A stretch of DNA of 64,000 nt from Streptantibioticus_A sp037034305 (lineage in GTDB: Bacteria > Actinomycetota > Actinomycetes > Streptomycetales > Streptomycetaceae): the NCBI GenBank assembly GCA_037034305.1, contig JBAGJY010000001.1, positions 1-64,000 of the forward strand, in the 5' to 3' direction. The notes beneath the pieces were generated by a model that ran no database searches, was not told where the DNA came from, and saw only the letters and a program-made list of their open reading frames with translations. Shown here piece by piece: positions 42,656 through 51,287 of this stretch. The stretch's first letter is position 1, and each line of letters begins with the position of its first letter. The position numbers and the translations under genes are program-made.

Positions 42656-43294
42656 CTACTGGCCGGAGCCGCCGAGCCCGGAGGCCAGGATCGACAGGGT
42701 CTGATCCAGTAGATCCGGCAGGTCCTCCTGGCTGCCGCTGTCGATCCAGTGCGTCAGTGCCTCCTGCCAGGCGCCCACCACCGCGCCGACCAGTACGCGG
42801 ATCTCCAGTTCGTTCGCGTCGCGTCCGCGCTGCTTGGCCAGCGCGGTGGCCATCGTCCGGCAGGTGTCGGACATGTTCTCGCTCATCCGAGCACGGATGG
42901 CCGGTACCTCCTGGCTGAGCCGCAGCCGGTGCAGGATCTCCTCGCGGTCCTGGCCGCCCTCGGCGAACATCTGGCGCAGCAGCGCGACAGTGGAGTGCCG
43001 CAGCGATTCCACGATGGGTTCGTCGGCGGGCCGCTCCAGCAGCGCCGCCTGCATCAGCGGGTCGTACTCGTCGGTGAGTACGACGTCCTCCTTCGTCGGG
43101 AAGTACCGGAAGAACGTGCTGGGCGACACCTCGGCGGCGGCCGCGATCTGCTCGACGGTCGTCGCGTCGTACCCCTGCTCCTCGAAGAGACGGTAGGCGG
43201 CCTGCCGGATCGCCTGACGGGTCTTGATCTTCTTGCGCTCACGCAGGCTGAGCTGGGCGGCGGCAGGGGGCGTTGCGGGTGCCATGGGGCTCAT
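42656..43294 (-). CDS. TetR-family regulator
   Basis: 212-residue repressor. The HTH at about 20-65 is typical (RQAIRQAAYRLFEEQGYDATTVEQIAAAAEVSPSTFFRYFPTKEDVV). The C-terminal domain (about 75-205) resembles MftR/AcyR-type TetR_C domains with the LRQMFAEGGQDREEI region. The start may be the ATG at 43294 or 43285. No transporter or enzyme gene is adjacent in the same orientation, so the target is unknown. Confidence 0.85.
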   Translation of the reverse strand: MSPMAPATPPAAAQLSLRERKKIKTRQAIRQAAYRLFEEQGYDATTVEQIAAAAEVSPSTFFRYFPTKEDVVLTDEYDPLMQAALLERPADEPIVESLRHSTVALLRQMFAEGGQDREEILHRLRLSQEVPAIRARMSENMSDTCRTMATALAKQRGRDANELEIRVLVGAVVGAWQEALTHWIDSGSQEDLPDLLDQTLSILASGLGGSGQ

Positions 43295-43352
43295 TGTCGG
43301 GCATCCGCGCTGTCCGGGGCCATGTCCCGAAGCCGCTGGCGGCTGAACGTCC

Positions 43353-43724
43353 TCAGATGCGCCAGGAGCGGATGCGGTCGGCCGCGTCGTAGGCGTCGGT
43401 CCGCCCGGCGTCGATGTCGCGGGCGAGGTCGATCAGGGCGCCGTACGGGGCGTCGAGTCCTTCTCCGGCGGCGTCCATGTACGCGACGACGGTTGCCGCG
43501 CCGAACAGCGCGTTGCGGGCCGGGAGGGGCCGCAGCCGGATGATCGTGTGCATCAGGGCTGCCGCGCGCCAGGCGTTGTCGACGGTGACGCCGACCTGCG
43601 GGGTGTTGACGCGGTGGCGGGCGACGGCGGCCACGAGGTTGGAGAAGTCGTGGACCGAAGGCTGCTTGGGGAGAACCTCGGCCTGACGTTCGAGCAGCCA
43701 GCGGATGTCGATGAGCAGTTCCAC
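43353..43724 (-). CDS. Doc-like toxin of a toxin-antitoxin pair, Fic motif absent
   Basis: 123-residue protein starting at the GTG at 43724, one base after the antitoxin stop. Length, helical pattern and the ending LDAPYGALIDLARDIDAGRTDAYDAADRIRSW resemble Doc/Fic-family toxin components annotated in streptomycetes. The catalytic HPFxxGNKR motif of Fic/Doc enzymes is not present; the equivalent place reads RPLPARNALFGAA, lacking the His and the Gly-Asn-Lys. It may be an inactive relative or use another chemistry. The assignment rests on this resemblance and on the gene pair. Confidence 0.6.
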   Translation of the reverse strand: MELLIDIRWLLERQAEVLPKQPSVHDFSNLVAAVARHRVNTPQVGVTVDNAWRAAALMHTIIRLRPLPARNALFGAATVVAYMDAAGEGLDAPYGALIDLARDIDAGRTDAYDAADRIRSWRI

Positions 43725-43725
43725 G

Positions 43726-43974
43726 TCAGGCGGCCCGCCCGGAGGCGTCCGGCCGGTCGGGGGCGTCGTCGGGGAAGGCCTCGTCGAACGCGTCGGCGTG
43801 CTCGGTGATGAAGGTGCGGAACGCCTCCGCGGCGTTTTCGAGGCGGGTGTCGCGAACCGCGTTGTGCGCGGCCCGCGTGATGAGCGCGGTCACCGTGGTG
43901 CCCTCGGCCTCCGCGCGGGCCTGAAGCAGTGCGTGGAGTTCCTCGGGAACCCGGATGGTCACTGATTTCGACAC
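43726..43974 (-). CDS. Ribbon-helix-helix antitoxin
   Basis: 82-residue protein from the GTG at 43974. The N-terminal MSKSVTIRVPEELHALLQAR and the following AEGTTVTALITRAAHNA form an RHH (CopG/Arc-like) DNA-binding domain; the C-terminal 35 residues are acidic (ITEHADAFDEAFPDDAPD), the usual toxin-binding tail. It probably represses its own operon and neutralises the protein encoded one base downstream. Confidence 0.8.
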   Translation of the reverse strand: MSKSVTIRVPEELHALLQARAEAEGTTVTALITRAAHNAVRDTRLENAAEAFRTFITEHADAFDEAFPDDAPDRPDASGRAA

Positions 43975-44036
43975 GCCCTGACCGTACAGCAGGGCGTACA
44001 GCACGCGTAACCGGTTCGGCGGAACCCGAACGGGTG

Positions 44037-44741
44037 CTACGCGTGCGTGTACGCCACCAGGGAGATGCCGACGTAGTGGACGATGAACGCGGCCAGGGTG
44101 AACGAGTGGAACACCTCGTGGAAGCCGAACCAACGCGGGGACGGGTTGGGGCGCTTGATCCCGTAGACCACCCCGCCCGCGCTGTAGAGCAGGCCGCCGA
44201 CCGTCACGCAGACCAGGACCGCGACGCCGCCGGTGCGCAGGAACTCGGGCAGGAAGAAGACCGCGGCCCAGCCGAGCGCCAGGTAGCAGGGCAGATACAG
44301 CCAGCGTGGCGCGCTCACCCAGAAGACCCGGAAGAGTATCCCGGCCAGCGCGCCCGCCCAGACGAACCACAGCAGCGCGGTCGCCGTTCCGTTCGGCAGC
44401 AGCAGGATCGCCAGCGGGGTGTAGGTGCCCGCGATGATCAGGAAGATGTTGGCGTGGTCGAGGCGGCGCAGCACCGCCGACACCTTCGGCGACCAGTCGC
44501 CCCGGTGGTACAGCGCGCTGACGCCGAACAGCAGACACGCGGTCAGGGTGTAGACCGCGCAGGCGATCCGCCCGCGCGGGCTGTCGGCGAGCGCGGTGAG
44601 CGTCACGCCCGCGACGAGCGTCGCGGGGAACATCCCGGCGTGCAGCCAACCGCGCAACTTCGGCTTGACGGCTGGCAGATGCGGCACCTTGGCCGCCAGG
44701 GCGGCGGCGCTGGTCTCCTCGGCGGCGGTCATGGCCGTCAT
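44037..44741 (-). CDS. Hemolysin III family (PAQR-like) membrane protein
   Basis: 234 residues with seven predicted membrane helices from residue 30 to 230. The family motifs are present: SALYHRGDW after helix 2, RRLDHANIFLIIAGTYTPL in helix 3 and FHEVFHSFTLAAF near the last helix, whose His and Asp residues are the metal ligands in the PAQR fold. A role in lipid or membrane homeostasis is more likely than hemolysis. The ATG at 44741 is used; 44732 is an alternative. Divergent from pckG with a 225-nt gap. Confidence 0.9.
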   Translation of the reverse strand: MTAMTAAEETSAAALAAKVPHLPAVKPKLRGWLHAGMFPATLVAGVTLTALADSPRGRIACAVYTLTACLLFGVSALYHRGDWSPKVSAVLRRLDHANIFLIIAGTYTPLAILLLPNGTATALLWFVWAGALAGILFRVFWVSAPRWLYLPCYLALGWAAVFFLPEFLRTGGVAVLVCVTVGGLLYSAGGVVYGIKRPNPSPRWFGFHEVFHSFTLAAFIVHYVGISLVAYTHA

Positions 44742-44966
44742 GCTACCTACGCAACCGTAGGTTACGGCCAGGTAATAAATCGGACTGGAAGTGGCAATGC
44801 TCACTACTGGAGCCCTGGACAGATCACCTGTCACACGCGGACACTCATATGAGTGCGGTCGGCACCGGATGAGCAGGCGTCCGGGTCGCAGCCCCCAAGG
44901 GGCCCAACTCCACAACCCTCAATATCTGACGCTGGACGTGTGCGTGTCCGGCGGAACGGAGCGATC

Positions 44967-46778
44967 GTGGCGCGCGGCAATGCGGCTCCCACCAACCACC
45001 AGGAACTGATCGCATGGGTCGGCGAGATCGCCGCCCTCACCGAACCTGACGAGATCGTGTGGTGCGACGGCTCCGAGCAGGAGTACCAGCGCCTGTGTGG
45101 CGAACTCGTCGCCAAGGGAACGTTCAAGCAGCTCGACCCGGTCAAACGCCCCAACTCGTACTACGCGGCCTCCGACCCCAGCGACGTCGCCCGCGTCGAG
45201 GACCGGACGTTCATCTGCGCCGAGAAGGAGGAGGACGCCGGTCCGACCAACCACTGGAAGGACCCCGCCGAGATGCGGGAGATCTTCCAGGGCGAGAAGG
45301 GCCTGTTCCGCGGCTCGATGCGGGGCCGGACGATGTACGTCGTCCCGTTCTGCATGGGCCCGCTCGGCTCGCCGCTGTCGGCGCTCGGCGTGGAGATCAC
45401 CGACTCCGCCTACGTCGCCGTCTCCATGCGCACCATGACCCGGATGGGCCAGGCGGTGCTGGACGAACTCGGTGACGACGGCTTCTTCGTCAAGGCCGTG
45501 CACACCCTCGGCGCCCCGCTGGAGCCGGGCCAGGCCGACGTGCCCTGGCCGTGCAACTCCACCAAGTACATCTCGCACTTCCCCGAGGCCCGCGAGATCT
45601 GGTCGTACGGCTCCGGCTACGGCGGCAACGCGCTGCTGGGCAAGAAGTGCTACGCGCTGCGCATCGCGTCGGTCATGGCCCGGGACGAGGGCTGGCTGGC
45701 CGAGCACATGCTGATCCTCAAGCTGACCCCGCCGAAGGGCCAGCCGAAGTACGTGGCCGCCGCGTTCCCGAGCGCCTGCGGCAAGACCAACCTCGCCATG
45801 CTGGAGCCGACGATCCCCGGCTGGACCGTGGAGACCATCGGCGACGACATCGCCTGGATGCGGTTCGGCGAGGACGGCAGGCTCTACGCGATCAACCCCG
45901 AGGCGGGCTTCTTCGGCGTCGCTCCCGGCACCGGTGAGCACACCAACGCCAACGCCATGAAGACCATGTACGGCAACTCGGTCTTCACCAACGTCGCGCT
46001 CACCGACGACGGCGACGTGTGGTGGGAGGGCATGACCGAGGAGCCCCCGGCGCACCTGACCGACTGGAAGGGCAACGACTGGACGCCGGAGTCCGACACC
46101 CCGGCCGCGCACCCCAACGCCCGCTTCACGGTGCCCGCCTCGCAGTGCCCGATCATCGCGCCCGAGTGGGAGGACCCCAAGGGCGTGCCGATCTCGGCCA
46201 TCCTCTTCGGCGGCCGCCGCGCCTCCGCCGTACCGCTGGTGACCGAGTCGCTGAACTGGCAGCACGGTGTCTTCCTGGGCGCCAACGTGGCCTCCGAGAA
46301 GACCGCCGCCGCCGAGGGCAAGGTCGGCGAACTGCGCCGCGACCCGTTCGCCATGCTGCCGTTCTGCGGTTACAACATGGGCGACTACTTCGGCCACTGG
46401 GTGAAGATCGGCCAGACGCACGACGCCGACAAGCTGCCGAAGATCTACTACGTGAACTGGTTCCGCAAGGACGCCGACGGCAGGTTCGTGTGGCCGGGCT
46501 TCGGCGAGAACAGCCGGGTGCTCAAGTGGATCGTGGAGCGGCTGAACGGTGAGGCGGAGGGCGTCGAGACGCCGATCGGTGTGCTGCCGACCAAGCAGGC
46601 GCTGGACACCGAGGGCCTGAAGATCTCCGAGGCCGACCTCGACCTGCTGCTGTCCGTCGACGCCGAGGTGTGGCGCGAGGAGGCTGCGCTGATCCCGCAG
46701 CACCTGGAGACGTTCGGCGACCACACGCCGAAGGAGCTGTGGGACGAGTACCGGGCGCTGGTGCAGCGCCTCGGCTGA
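44967..46778 (+). CDS. pckG: Phosphoenolpyruvate carboxykinase (GTP)
   Basis: 603-residue cytoplasmic enzyme making PEP from oxaloacetate and GTP, the entry to gluconeogenesis. The P-loop FPSACGKTN, the metal/substrate region WPCNSTKYISHFPEAREIWSYGSGYGGNALLGKKC (around residues 205-240) and the GTP-class ILFGGRR signature are all present. Length fits the GTP class (about 600). The GTG at 44967 has GGAG with a 5-nt spacer. Dispersed GGGGCGCGGGGAACTG repeats follow the gene. Confidence 0.96.
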   Translation: MARGNAAPTNHQELIAWVGEIAALTEPDEIVWCDGSEQEYQRLCGELVAKGTFKQLDPVKRPNSYYAASDPSDVARVEDRTFICAEKEEDAGPTNHWKDPAEMREIFQGEKGLFRGSMRGRTMYVVPFCMGPLGSPLSALGVEITDSAYVAVSMRTMTRMGQAVLDELGDDGFFVKAVHTLGAPLEPGQADVPWPCNSTKYISHFPEAREIWSYGSGYGGNALLGKKCYALRIASVMARDEGWLAEHMLILKLTPPKGQPKYVAAAFPSACGKTNLAMLEPTIPGWTVETIGDDIAWMRFGEDGRLYAINPEAGFFGVAPGTGEHTNANAMKTMYGNSVFTNVALTDDGDVWWEGMTEEPPAHLTDWKGNDWTPESDTPAAHPNARFTVPASQCPIIAPEWEDPKGVPISAILFGGRRASAVPLVTESLNWQHGVFLGANVASEKTAAAEGKVGELRRDPFAMLPFCGYNMGDYFGHWVKIGQTHDADKLPKIYYVNWFRKDADGRFVWPGFGENSRVLKWIVERLNGEAEGVETPIGVLPTKQALDTEGLKISEADLDLLLSVDAEVWREEAALIPQHLETFGDHTPKELWDEYRALVQRLG

Positions 46779-46788
46779 CGCGCCCTGA

Positions 46789-46963
46789 AGGGGCGCGGGG
46801 AGACGGCGCTCTGTTAGGGGCGCGGGGAACTGCGCGCACAGCCACGACGAACCTGTTGCTGGTCACCGGCCGGGGTCTTACGGTCGTTCTTCGACCACCG
46901 GCCGGTGGGGGCCGGGCGCGCCCACGCGGCGGAGCCGCACGTTGTCACAGCCCCGCGCCCCTT
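46789..46963. repeat. Dispersed GGGGCGCGGGGAACTGCGCG repeat copies
   Basis: One full copy (AGGGGCGCGGGGAACTGCGCG then CACAGCCACGACGA, 46816-46849), one short copy (AGGGGCGCGGGG, 46789-46800) and one inverted short copy (CCCCGCGCCCCTT, 46951-46963). The full copy recurs at 53491. Paired copies can fold into hairpins. It lies between the convergent pckG and aminotransferase genes and may end both transcripts. Confidence 0.7.
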
Positions 46964-46987
46964 TTCGCGCACCGCACAGCGCGAGCG

Positions 46988-48199
46988 CTACGGCTGGCTG
47001 TAACCGTCCAGGAAGCGCGCGATGCGCGTGATCGCGTCCGTCAGGTCCTCCGCGCGCGGAAGTGTCACGATGCGGAAGTGGTCGGGTTCGGGCCAGTTGA
47101 AGCCCGACCCGTGCACGATCATGATCTTCTCGGCCCGCAGCAGGTCAAGGACCATCTGCCGGTCGTCCTTGATCTTGTAGACCTTCGGGTCGAGCCGCGG
47201 GAACGCGTACAGCGCGCCCTTCGGCTTCACGCAGGTCACGCCCGGGATCGCGGTCAGCGCCTGGTAGGCCGCGTCGCGCTGGGCGAGCAGTCGGCCGCCG
47301 GGCAGCACCAGGGAGTTGATCGACTGGTGGCCGCCGAGCGCGGTGGCGATGGCGTGCTGGGCGGGCATGTTGGCACACAGCCGCATGTTCGCCAGGATCG
47401 TCAGGCCCTCGATGTAGCTCTCCGCGTGGCCCTTGGGGCCGCACACCGCCATCCAGCCGCTGCGGTAGCCCGCCACCCGGTACGCCTTGGACAGGCCGTT
47501 GAAGGTCAGCGTCAGCAGGTCGGGCGCGATGGCGGCGGTCGGGGTGTGGGTGGCGTCGTCGTAGAGGATCTTGTCGTAGATCTCGTCGGAGCAGACGATC
47601 AGCCGGTGCCGCCGGGCGATGTCGGTGATGCCGCGCAGCACCTCGTCGCTGTAGACCGCGCCGGTCGGGTTGTTCGGGTTGATCACCACGATCGCCTTGG
47701 TGCGGTCGGTGACCTTGCGCTCGATGTCGGCCAGGTCCGGCATCCAGTCGGCCTGCTCGTCGCAGCGGTAGTGCACCGCCGTGCCGCCCGCCAGCGACAC
47801 CGAGGCGGTCCACAGCGGGTAGTCCGGCGCCGGGACCAGCACCTCGTCGCCGTCGTCCAGCAGCGCCTGCATGGACATCTGGATCAGTTCGGAGACGCCG
47901 TTGCCGAGGTAGATGTCCTCGACGTCCAGCGGAACGCCCTTGGTCTGGTAGTGCTGCATCACCGCGCGCCGCGCGGACAGCAGGCCCTTGGCGTCCCCGT
48001 AGCCGTGCGCGTCGCCGAGCGAGCGCAGCATGTCCTCAAGGATCTCCGGCGGGCACTCGAAGCCGAACGGCGCCGGGTTGCCGGTGTTCAGCTTGAGGAT
48101 GCGGTGACCCGCCGCCTCAAGCCGCATCGCCTCTTCGAGCACCGGTCCCCGGATCTCGTAACAGACATTCGCGAGCTTCGTCGACTGGATCACCTGCAT
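46988..48199 (-). CDS. Pyridoxal-phosphate aminotransferase, alanine-transaminase type
   Basis: 403-residue class I aminotransferase. The PLP Lys lies in FNGLSKAYRVAGYRSGW, the Asn/Asp pair in INPNNPTGAVY and the carboxylate-binding Arg in PDHFRIVTLPR. HGSGFNWPEPDHFRIV and the NTGNPAPFGFECP start match AlaA-type glutamate-pyruvate aminotransferases. It would interconvert pyruvate and L-alanine, which fits the pyruvate made from D-serine by the upstream enzymes. It is 10 nt after the D-aminoacylase gene, probably one operon. Confidence 0.88.
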   Translation of the reverse strand: MQVIQSTKLANVCYEIRGPVLEEAMRLEAAGHRILKLNTGNPAPFGFECPPEILEDMLRSLGDAHGYGDAKGLLSARRAVMQHYQTKGVPLDVEDIYLGNGVSELIQMSMQALLDDGDEVLVPAPDYPLWTASVSLAGGTAVHYRCDEQADWMPDLADIERKVTDRTKAIVVINPNNPTGAVYSDEVLRGITDIARRHRLIVCSDEIYDKILYDDATHTPTAAIAPDLLTLTFNGLSKAYRVAGYRSGWMAVCGPKGHAESYIEGLTILANMRLCANMPAQHAIATALGGHQSINSLVLPGGRLLAQRDAAYQALTAIPGVTCVKPKGALYAFPRLDPKVYKIKDDRQMVLDLLRAEKIMIVHGSGFNWPEPDHFRIVTLPRAEDLTDAITRIARFLDGYSQP

Positions 48200-48209
48200 G
48201 TCGGTCACC

Positions 48210-49841
48210 CTACGGCCCCCCAACACCGCCCGCTCGGTGTTTTTCACCACGTCGCCGTACCGAGCGGCCCGCCAGCACGTCCGTCCTGCGGCCCTCCCGG
48301 ATCACGAACCGGCCGTCCACCAGCACATACGGGATGCCGGTCGGCAGCGCCCTCGGGCGCTCGCAGGTGGCGCCCGCGGCCACCGTCCGCGGATCGAACA
48401 GCACCAGGTCGGCGCGGTACCCGGGACGCACCAGACCGCGGTCGGACAGGCCGAGCCGGGCGGCCGGGCGGCCGGTCAGATGGGCCACGCACTCCTGGAG
48501 CGAGAGCACCCCCAGCTCCCGTACGTACCGCCCGAGGTAGTGCGGGAACGTGCCGTAGGCGCGCGGATGCGGCTTGTCGCCCACCAGAATGCCGTCGCTG
48601 CCGCCGGTGTGGACCCGGTGGCGCATGATCGTCCGGACGTTCTCCTCGTCGCCGACGTGCTGGAGGACGGTGGTCCCCAGCCGGTCGGCGAGCAGCAGCT
48701 CGCGGGCCGTGGTGTACGGGGGCTCGCCGCGCAGCCGCGCGGTGTGCGCGATGGTCCGGCCGACGTACCCGGACAGCGCGGGGTCCGACACCCCGCAGAC
48801 CTCGATGAGGTCCCAGTCGACCGGGACCCCGTGGCAGCCGTCCGAGCCCTCCCGCTCCAGGGCGTGCCGGATCCGCGCCGAGGCCGTCTCGTCGCGCAGC
48901 CGCCGCAGGACGGCCCGCGGCCCGCCCTCACCGGCCCAACTCGGCAGCATCGCCACCAAGGTGGTGCAGCCCGGCAGGTACGGGTAGCTGTCCAGGGTGA
49001 TGTCGGCGCCCTCGGCCAGCGCGGCGTCCAGCAGCGCCAGCAGTTCGGCGGCGCGGCCCTTGTTGACGTCGAAGTTCATGGTGGCGTGGGCGAGATGCAG
49101 CGCGCAGCCCGCCTCCCGGCACAGCGCGACCATCTCCGCGTACGCCTCCAGCGCGCCCGCGCCGTAACTGCGGTGGTGCGGGCAGTAGTAGCCGCCGAAC
49201 GCGGCCACCACCCGGCACAGTTCGGTCAGTTCAGCCGTCGGCGCGTACATCCCCGGGGCGTACGTCAGCCCCGACGAGAGGCCCATGGCGCCCTGGGCCA
49301 TGCCCTCGGCCACCAGCCTTCGCATCTCGGCGAGTTCGGCCGGGGTGGCGGGGCGGTCCTGCCAGCCGACCGCCAGCATGCGGACGGTGCCCTGTGGGAC
49401 GAGGTACGCGGCGTTGACCGCGATGCCCCGGTCCAGGCGGTCGAGGTACTCGCCGACGGTGCGCCAGTCGAAGTCGACGTCGCAGCCGTCGCCGTTCCAG
49501 CCGGTGATCTGCCGTCTGACCTCGTCGAGGGTGCGCTCGTCCACGGGGGCGTACGACAGGCCGTCCTGGCCCAGGACTTCGAGGGTCACGCCTTGGGCGG
49601 CCTTCGCCGTGTGTTCCGGGTCGCGCAGCAGGGCGAGGTCGCTGTGCGCGTGCATGTCGATGAAGCCCGGGGCGAGGGCGAGCCCTGTGCCGTCCACCAC
49701 GGCTCGGGCCGAGGGGCGGGGCCCGGCCGCCCGCTCCCGGTGGATCTCGGCGATGCGGCCTTCGGCCAGGCCGACGTCGGCGCGGTACGGAGTACCTCCC
49801 GTGCCGTCGATGACGGTGACGTCGCGGATCACGGTGTCCAT
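48210..49841 (-). CDS. N-acyl-D-amino-acid deacylase (D-aminoacylase)
   Basis: 543-residue amidohydrolase releasing D-amino acids from N-acyl forms. FIDMHAHSDL holds the first metal-binding His pair; YYCPHHRSYG, LHLAHATMNF and HTGGSDGILVGDKPHPR carry the other ligands and the catalytic Asp, as in the Alcaligenes enzyme. The ATG at 49841 follows GGAAAG; a TTG at 49871 would add 10 residues. It lies in one direction with the dehydratase gene upstream (75-nt gap) and the aminotransferase downstream. Confidence 0.9.
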   Translation of the reverse strand: MDTVIRDVTVIDGTGGTPYRADVGLAEGRIAEIHRERAAGPRPSARAVVDGTGLALAPGFIDMHAHSDLALLRDPEHTAKAAQGVTLEVLGQDGLSYAPVDERTLDEVRRQITGWNGDGCDVDFDWRTVGEYLDRLDRGIAVNAAYLVPQGTVRMLAVGWQDRPATPAELAEMRRLVAEGMAQGAMGLSSGLTYAPGMYAPTAELTELCRVVAAFGGYYCPHHRSYGAGALEAYAEMVALCREAGCALHLAHATMNFDVNKGRAAELLALLDAALAEGADITLDSYPYLPGCTTLVAMLPSWAGEGGPRAVLRRLRDETASARIRHALEREGSDGCHGVPVDWDLIEVCGVSDPALSGYVGRTIAHTARLRGEPPYTTARELLLADRLGTTVLQHVGDEENVRTIMRHRVHTGGSDGILVGDKPHPRAYGTFPHYLGRYVRELGVLSLQECVAHLTGRPAARLGLSDRGLVRPGYRADLVLFDPRTVAAGATCERPRALPTGIPYVLVDGRFVIREGRRTDVLAGRSVRRRGEKHRAGGVGGP

Positions 49842-49916
49842 TTCGGCTTTCCGCTCGTCGGTGGATTCCAACTCGCCGCCCGCCCGGTCGCCGTCTGCGG
49901 GCGGGCGGAAAAACCC

Positions 49917-51167
49917 CTAGAAGAACGTCCGGACGAAGTCCACGACCGTGCCGTCCTGTTCGACCAGCGGAATCAGCTGCCACTTGTCGAACGTCGTGCA
50001 CGGGTGCGACAACCCCAGCCCCACCCAGTCCCCGACCTGGACCGCCGCACCCTCTTCGAGCTCGACGAACGCGTGCTGGTCGGCCAGCTTGACCACCCGC
50101 ATCCCGGCCGCCGCACGCTCCGCCCCGGACGCCGTCCGCACCACCTGGGGCACCGGCAGCCCCAGGTCGTACGGCGCGTCCCGCTTGCCCGCGTTGACCA
50201 CCGCGAGCCCCGGCTCCGGCTGGGACACCACCTGTGCCCACAGCCGGAACGCGGGCCGCAGCGAGCCCTCCACCCGGTCGTGGAACGGCGTGATCCTCCG
50301 GTAGTGGTCGTCGTCGTGCGTCACGTACGCGCCCGAGCGCAGCAGCTTCAGCAGCGGCCGGGAGAAGTCGTCCGGCGTGACGGTGGAGAAGACCTCCGCC
50401 ACCGAGTCGAACCAGGCGCTGCCGCCCGCGCTCAGCACGATCTCGTCCGCCTCGCCGAACCGCCCCCGCGCGTCCAGCTCCCGGGCCACCGCCACCAACT
50501 TGCGCAGCCAGGCGGACACCGACTGCTCGGTCTTGTCCGGGAGTTCGCCCTCGTAACCGGCCACCCCCACCAGCCGCAGATGCCGCGCCGCGGCCACCGC
50601 GTCGGCGACCCGGTGCGCCTCGGCCTCGTCGCGTACCCCGGTGCGAGCGCCCGGCGCGCCCAACTCCACCACCACGTCGACGCGGTGTGTCAGCGCGGCG
50701 TCCATCAGCTCCACACCGCGTACCGAGTCCACGTACGCGACGAAACGGAAGTCGGGGTCGGCGGCCAGCTCTGCGGACAGCCAGCGCAGTGCCGCCGCGT
50801 CCACCAACTCGTTGGCCAGGAAGATGCGTTGCACCCCGAACGCCCGGTACACCCGCACATGGCTGGCGGTCGCGGCGGTGATCCCCCAGGAGCCGTGGGC
50901 CAGTTGGCGGGCGAACAACTGGGGCGCCATCGAGGTCTTGCCGTGCGGGGCGAACGCCAGGCCGTGCTTGGCGGAGTACTCCTCCAGCTGCGCCAGGTTG
51001 TGTTCCAGCGCGGGCGCCGAGAGGGTCAGGACGGGCGTGGTGAATCCGCCGTCGAAGATCGAGCGGCGCTCGGCCGCCAACTCGCCGACCGTGAGCCCGT
51101 CGGCGTCCGGCGGCAGCCCCTTGAAGCGGTGGTCGACCCGCTCCCCGGACAACTCCTCGACGTGCAT
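49917..51167 (-). CDS. D-serine/D-threonine dehydratase-like (DSD1 type III-fold) PLP enzyme
   Basis: 416-residue enzyme with an alanine-racemase-type TIM barrel and a C-terminal beta domain. The PLP Lys is in FAPHGKTSMAP; the C-terminal LSHPCTTFDKW supplies the His and Cys that bind zinc in eukaryotic D-serine dehydratase (DSD1) and D-threo-3-hydroxyaspartate dehydratase. It would convert D-Ser to pyruvate or D-Thr to 2-oxobutanoate plus ammonia through an enamine/imine. A RidA gene, which clears such imines, lies in the divergent operon. Confidence 0.85.
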   Translation of the reverse strand: MHVEELSGERVDHRFKGLPPDADGLTVGELAAERRSIFDGGFTTPVLTLSAPALEHNLAQLEEYSAKHGLAFAPHGKTSMAPQLFARQLAHGSWGITAATASHVRVYRAFGVQRIFLANELVDAAALRWLSAELAADPDFRFVAYVDSVRGVELMDAALTHRVDVVVELGAPGARTGVRDEAEAHRVADAVAAARHLRLVGVAGYEGELPDKTEQSVSAWLRKLVAVARELDARGRFGEADEIVLSAGGSAWFDSVAEVFSTVTPDDFSRPLLKLLRSGAYVTHDDDHYRRITPFHDRVEGSLRPAFRLWAQVVSQPEPGLAVVNAGKRDAPYDLGLPVPQVVRTASGAERAAAGMRVVKLADQHAFVELEEGAAVQVGDWVGLGLSHPCTTFDKWQLIPLVEQDGTVVDFVRTFF

Positions 51168-51186
51168 CCATCCTCCCGAAAGCGCT

Positions 51187-51212
51187 GTTGCGCAGTGTGC
51201 AACGCTCGTTGC
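51187..51212. promoter_or_regulatory. GTTGC/GCAAC half-site array, candidate IclR operator
   Basis: GTTGC (51187-51191), GCAAC (51199-51203) and CGTTGC (51207-51212) make two overlapping palindromes, one with a 7-nt gap and GCAACG-CT-CGTTGC with perfect 6-bp arms. They lie 20-45 nt upstream of the D-amino-acid dehydratase gene, between the divergent operons, one of which encodes an IclR regulator. Confidence 0.5.
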
Positions 51213-51287
51213 GACGTGTGTTCCGTGCTGTCTAACATCCCGGCAAGCACCGGGTCAACGGTGTACGACAGGGTAAGAAGCGGGGCA

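Noticed and set aside
48198..51287. A very long plus-strand open frame running through the deacylase and dehydratase genes into the PfkB kinase gene
   Set aside because: Only the part from 51288 encodes a recognisable protein; the rest is antisense to two well-supported genes.
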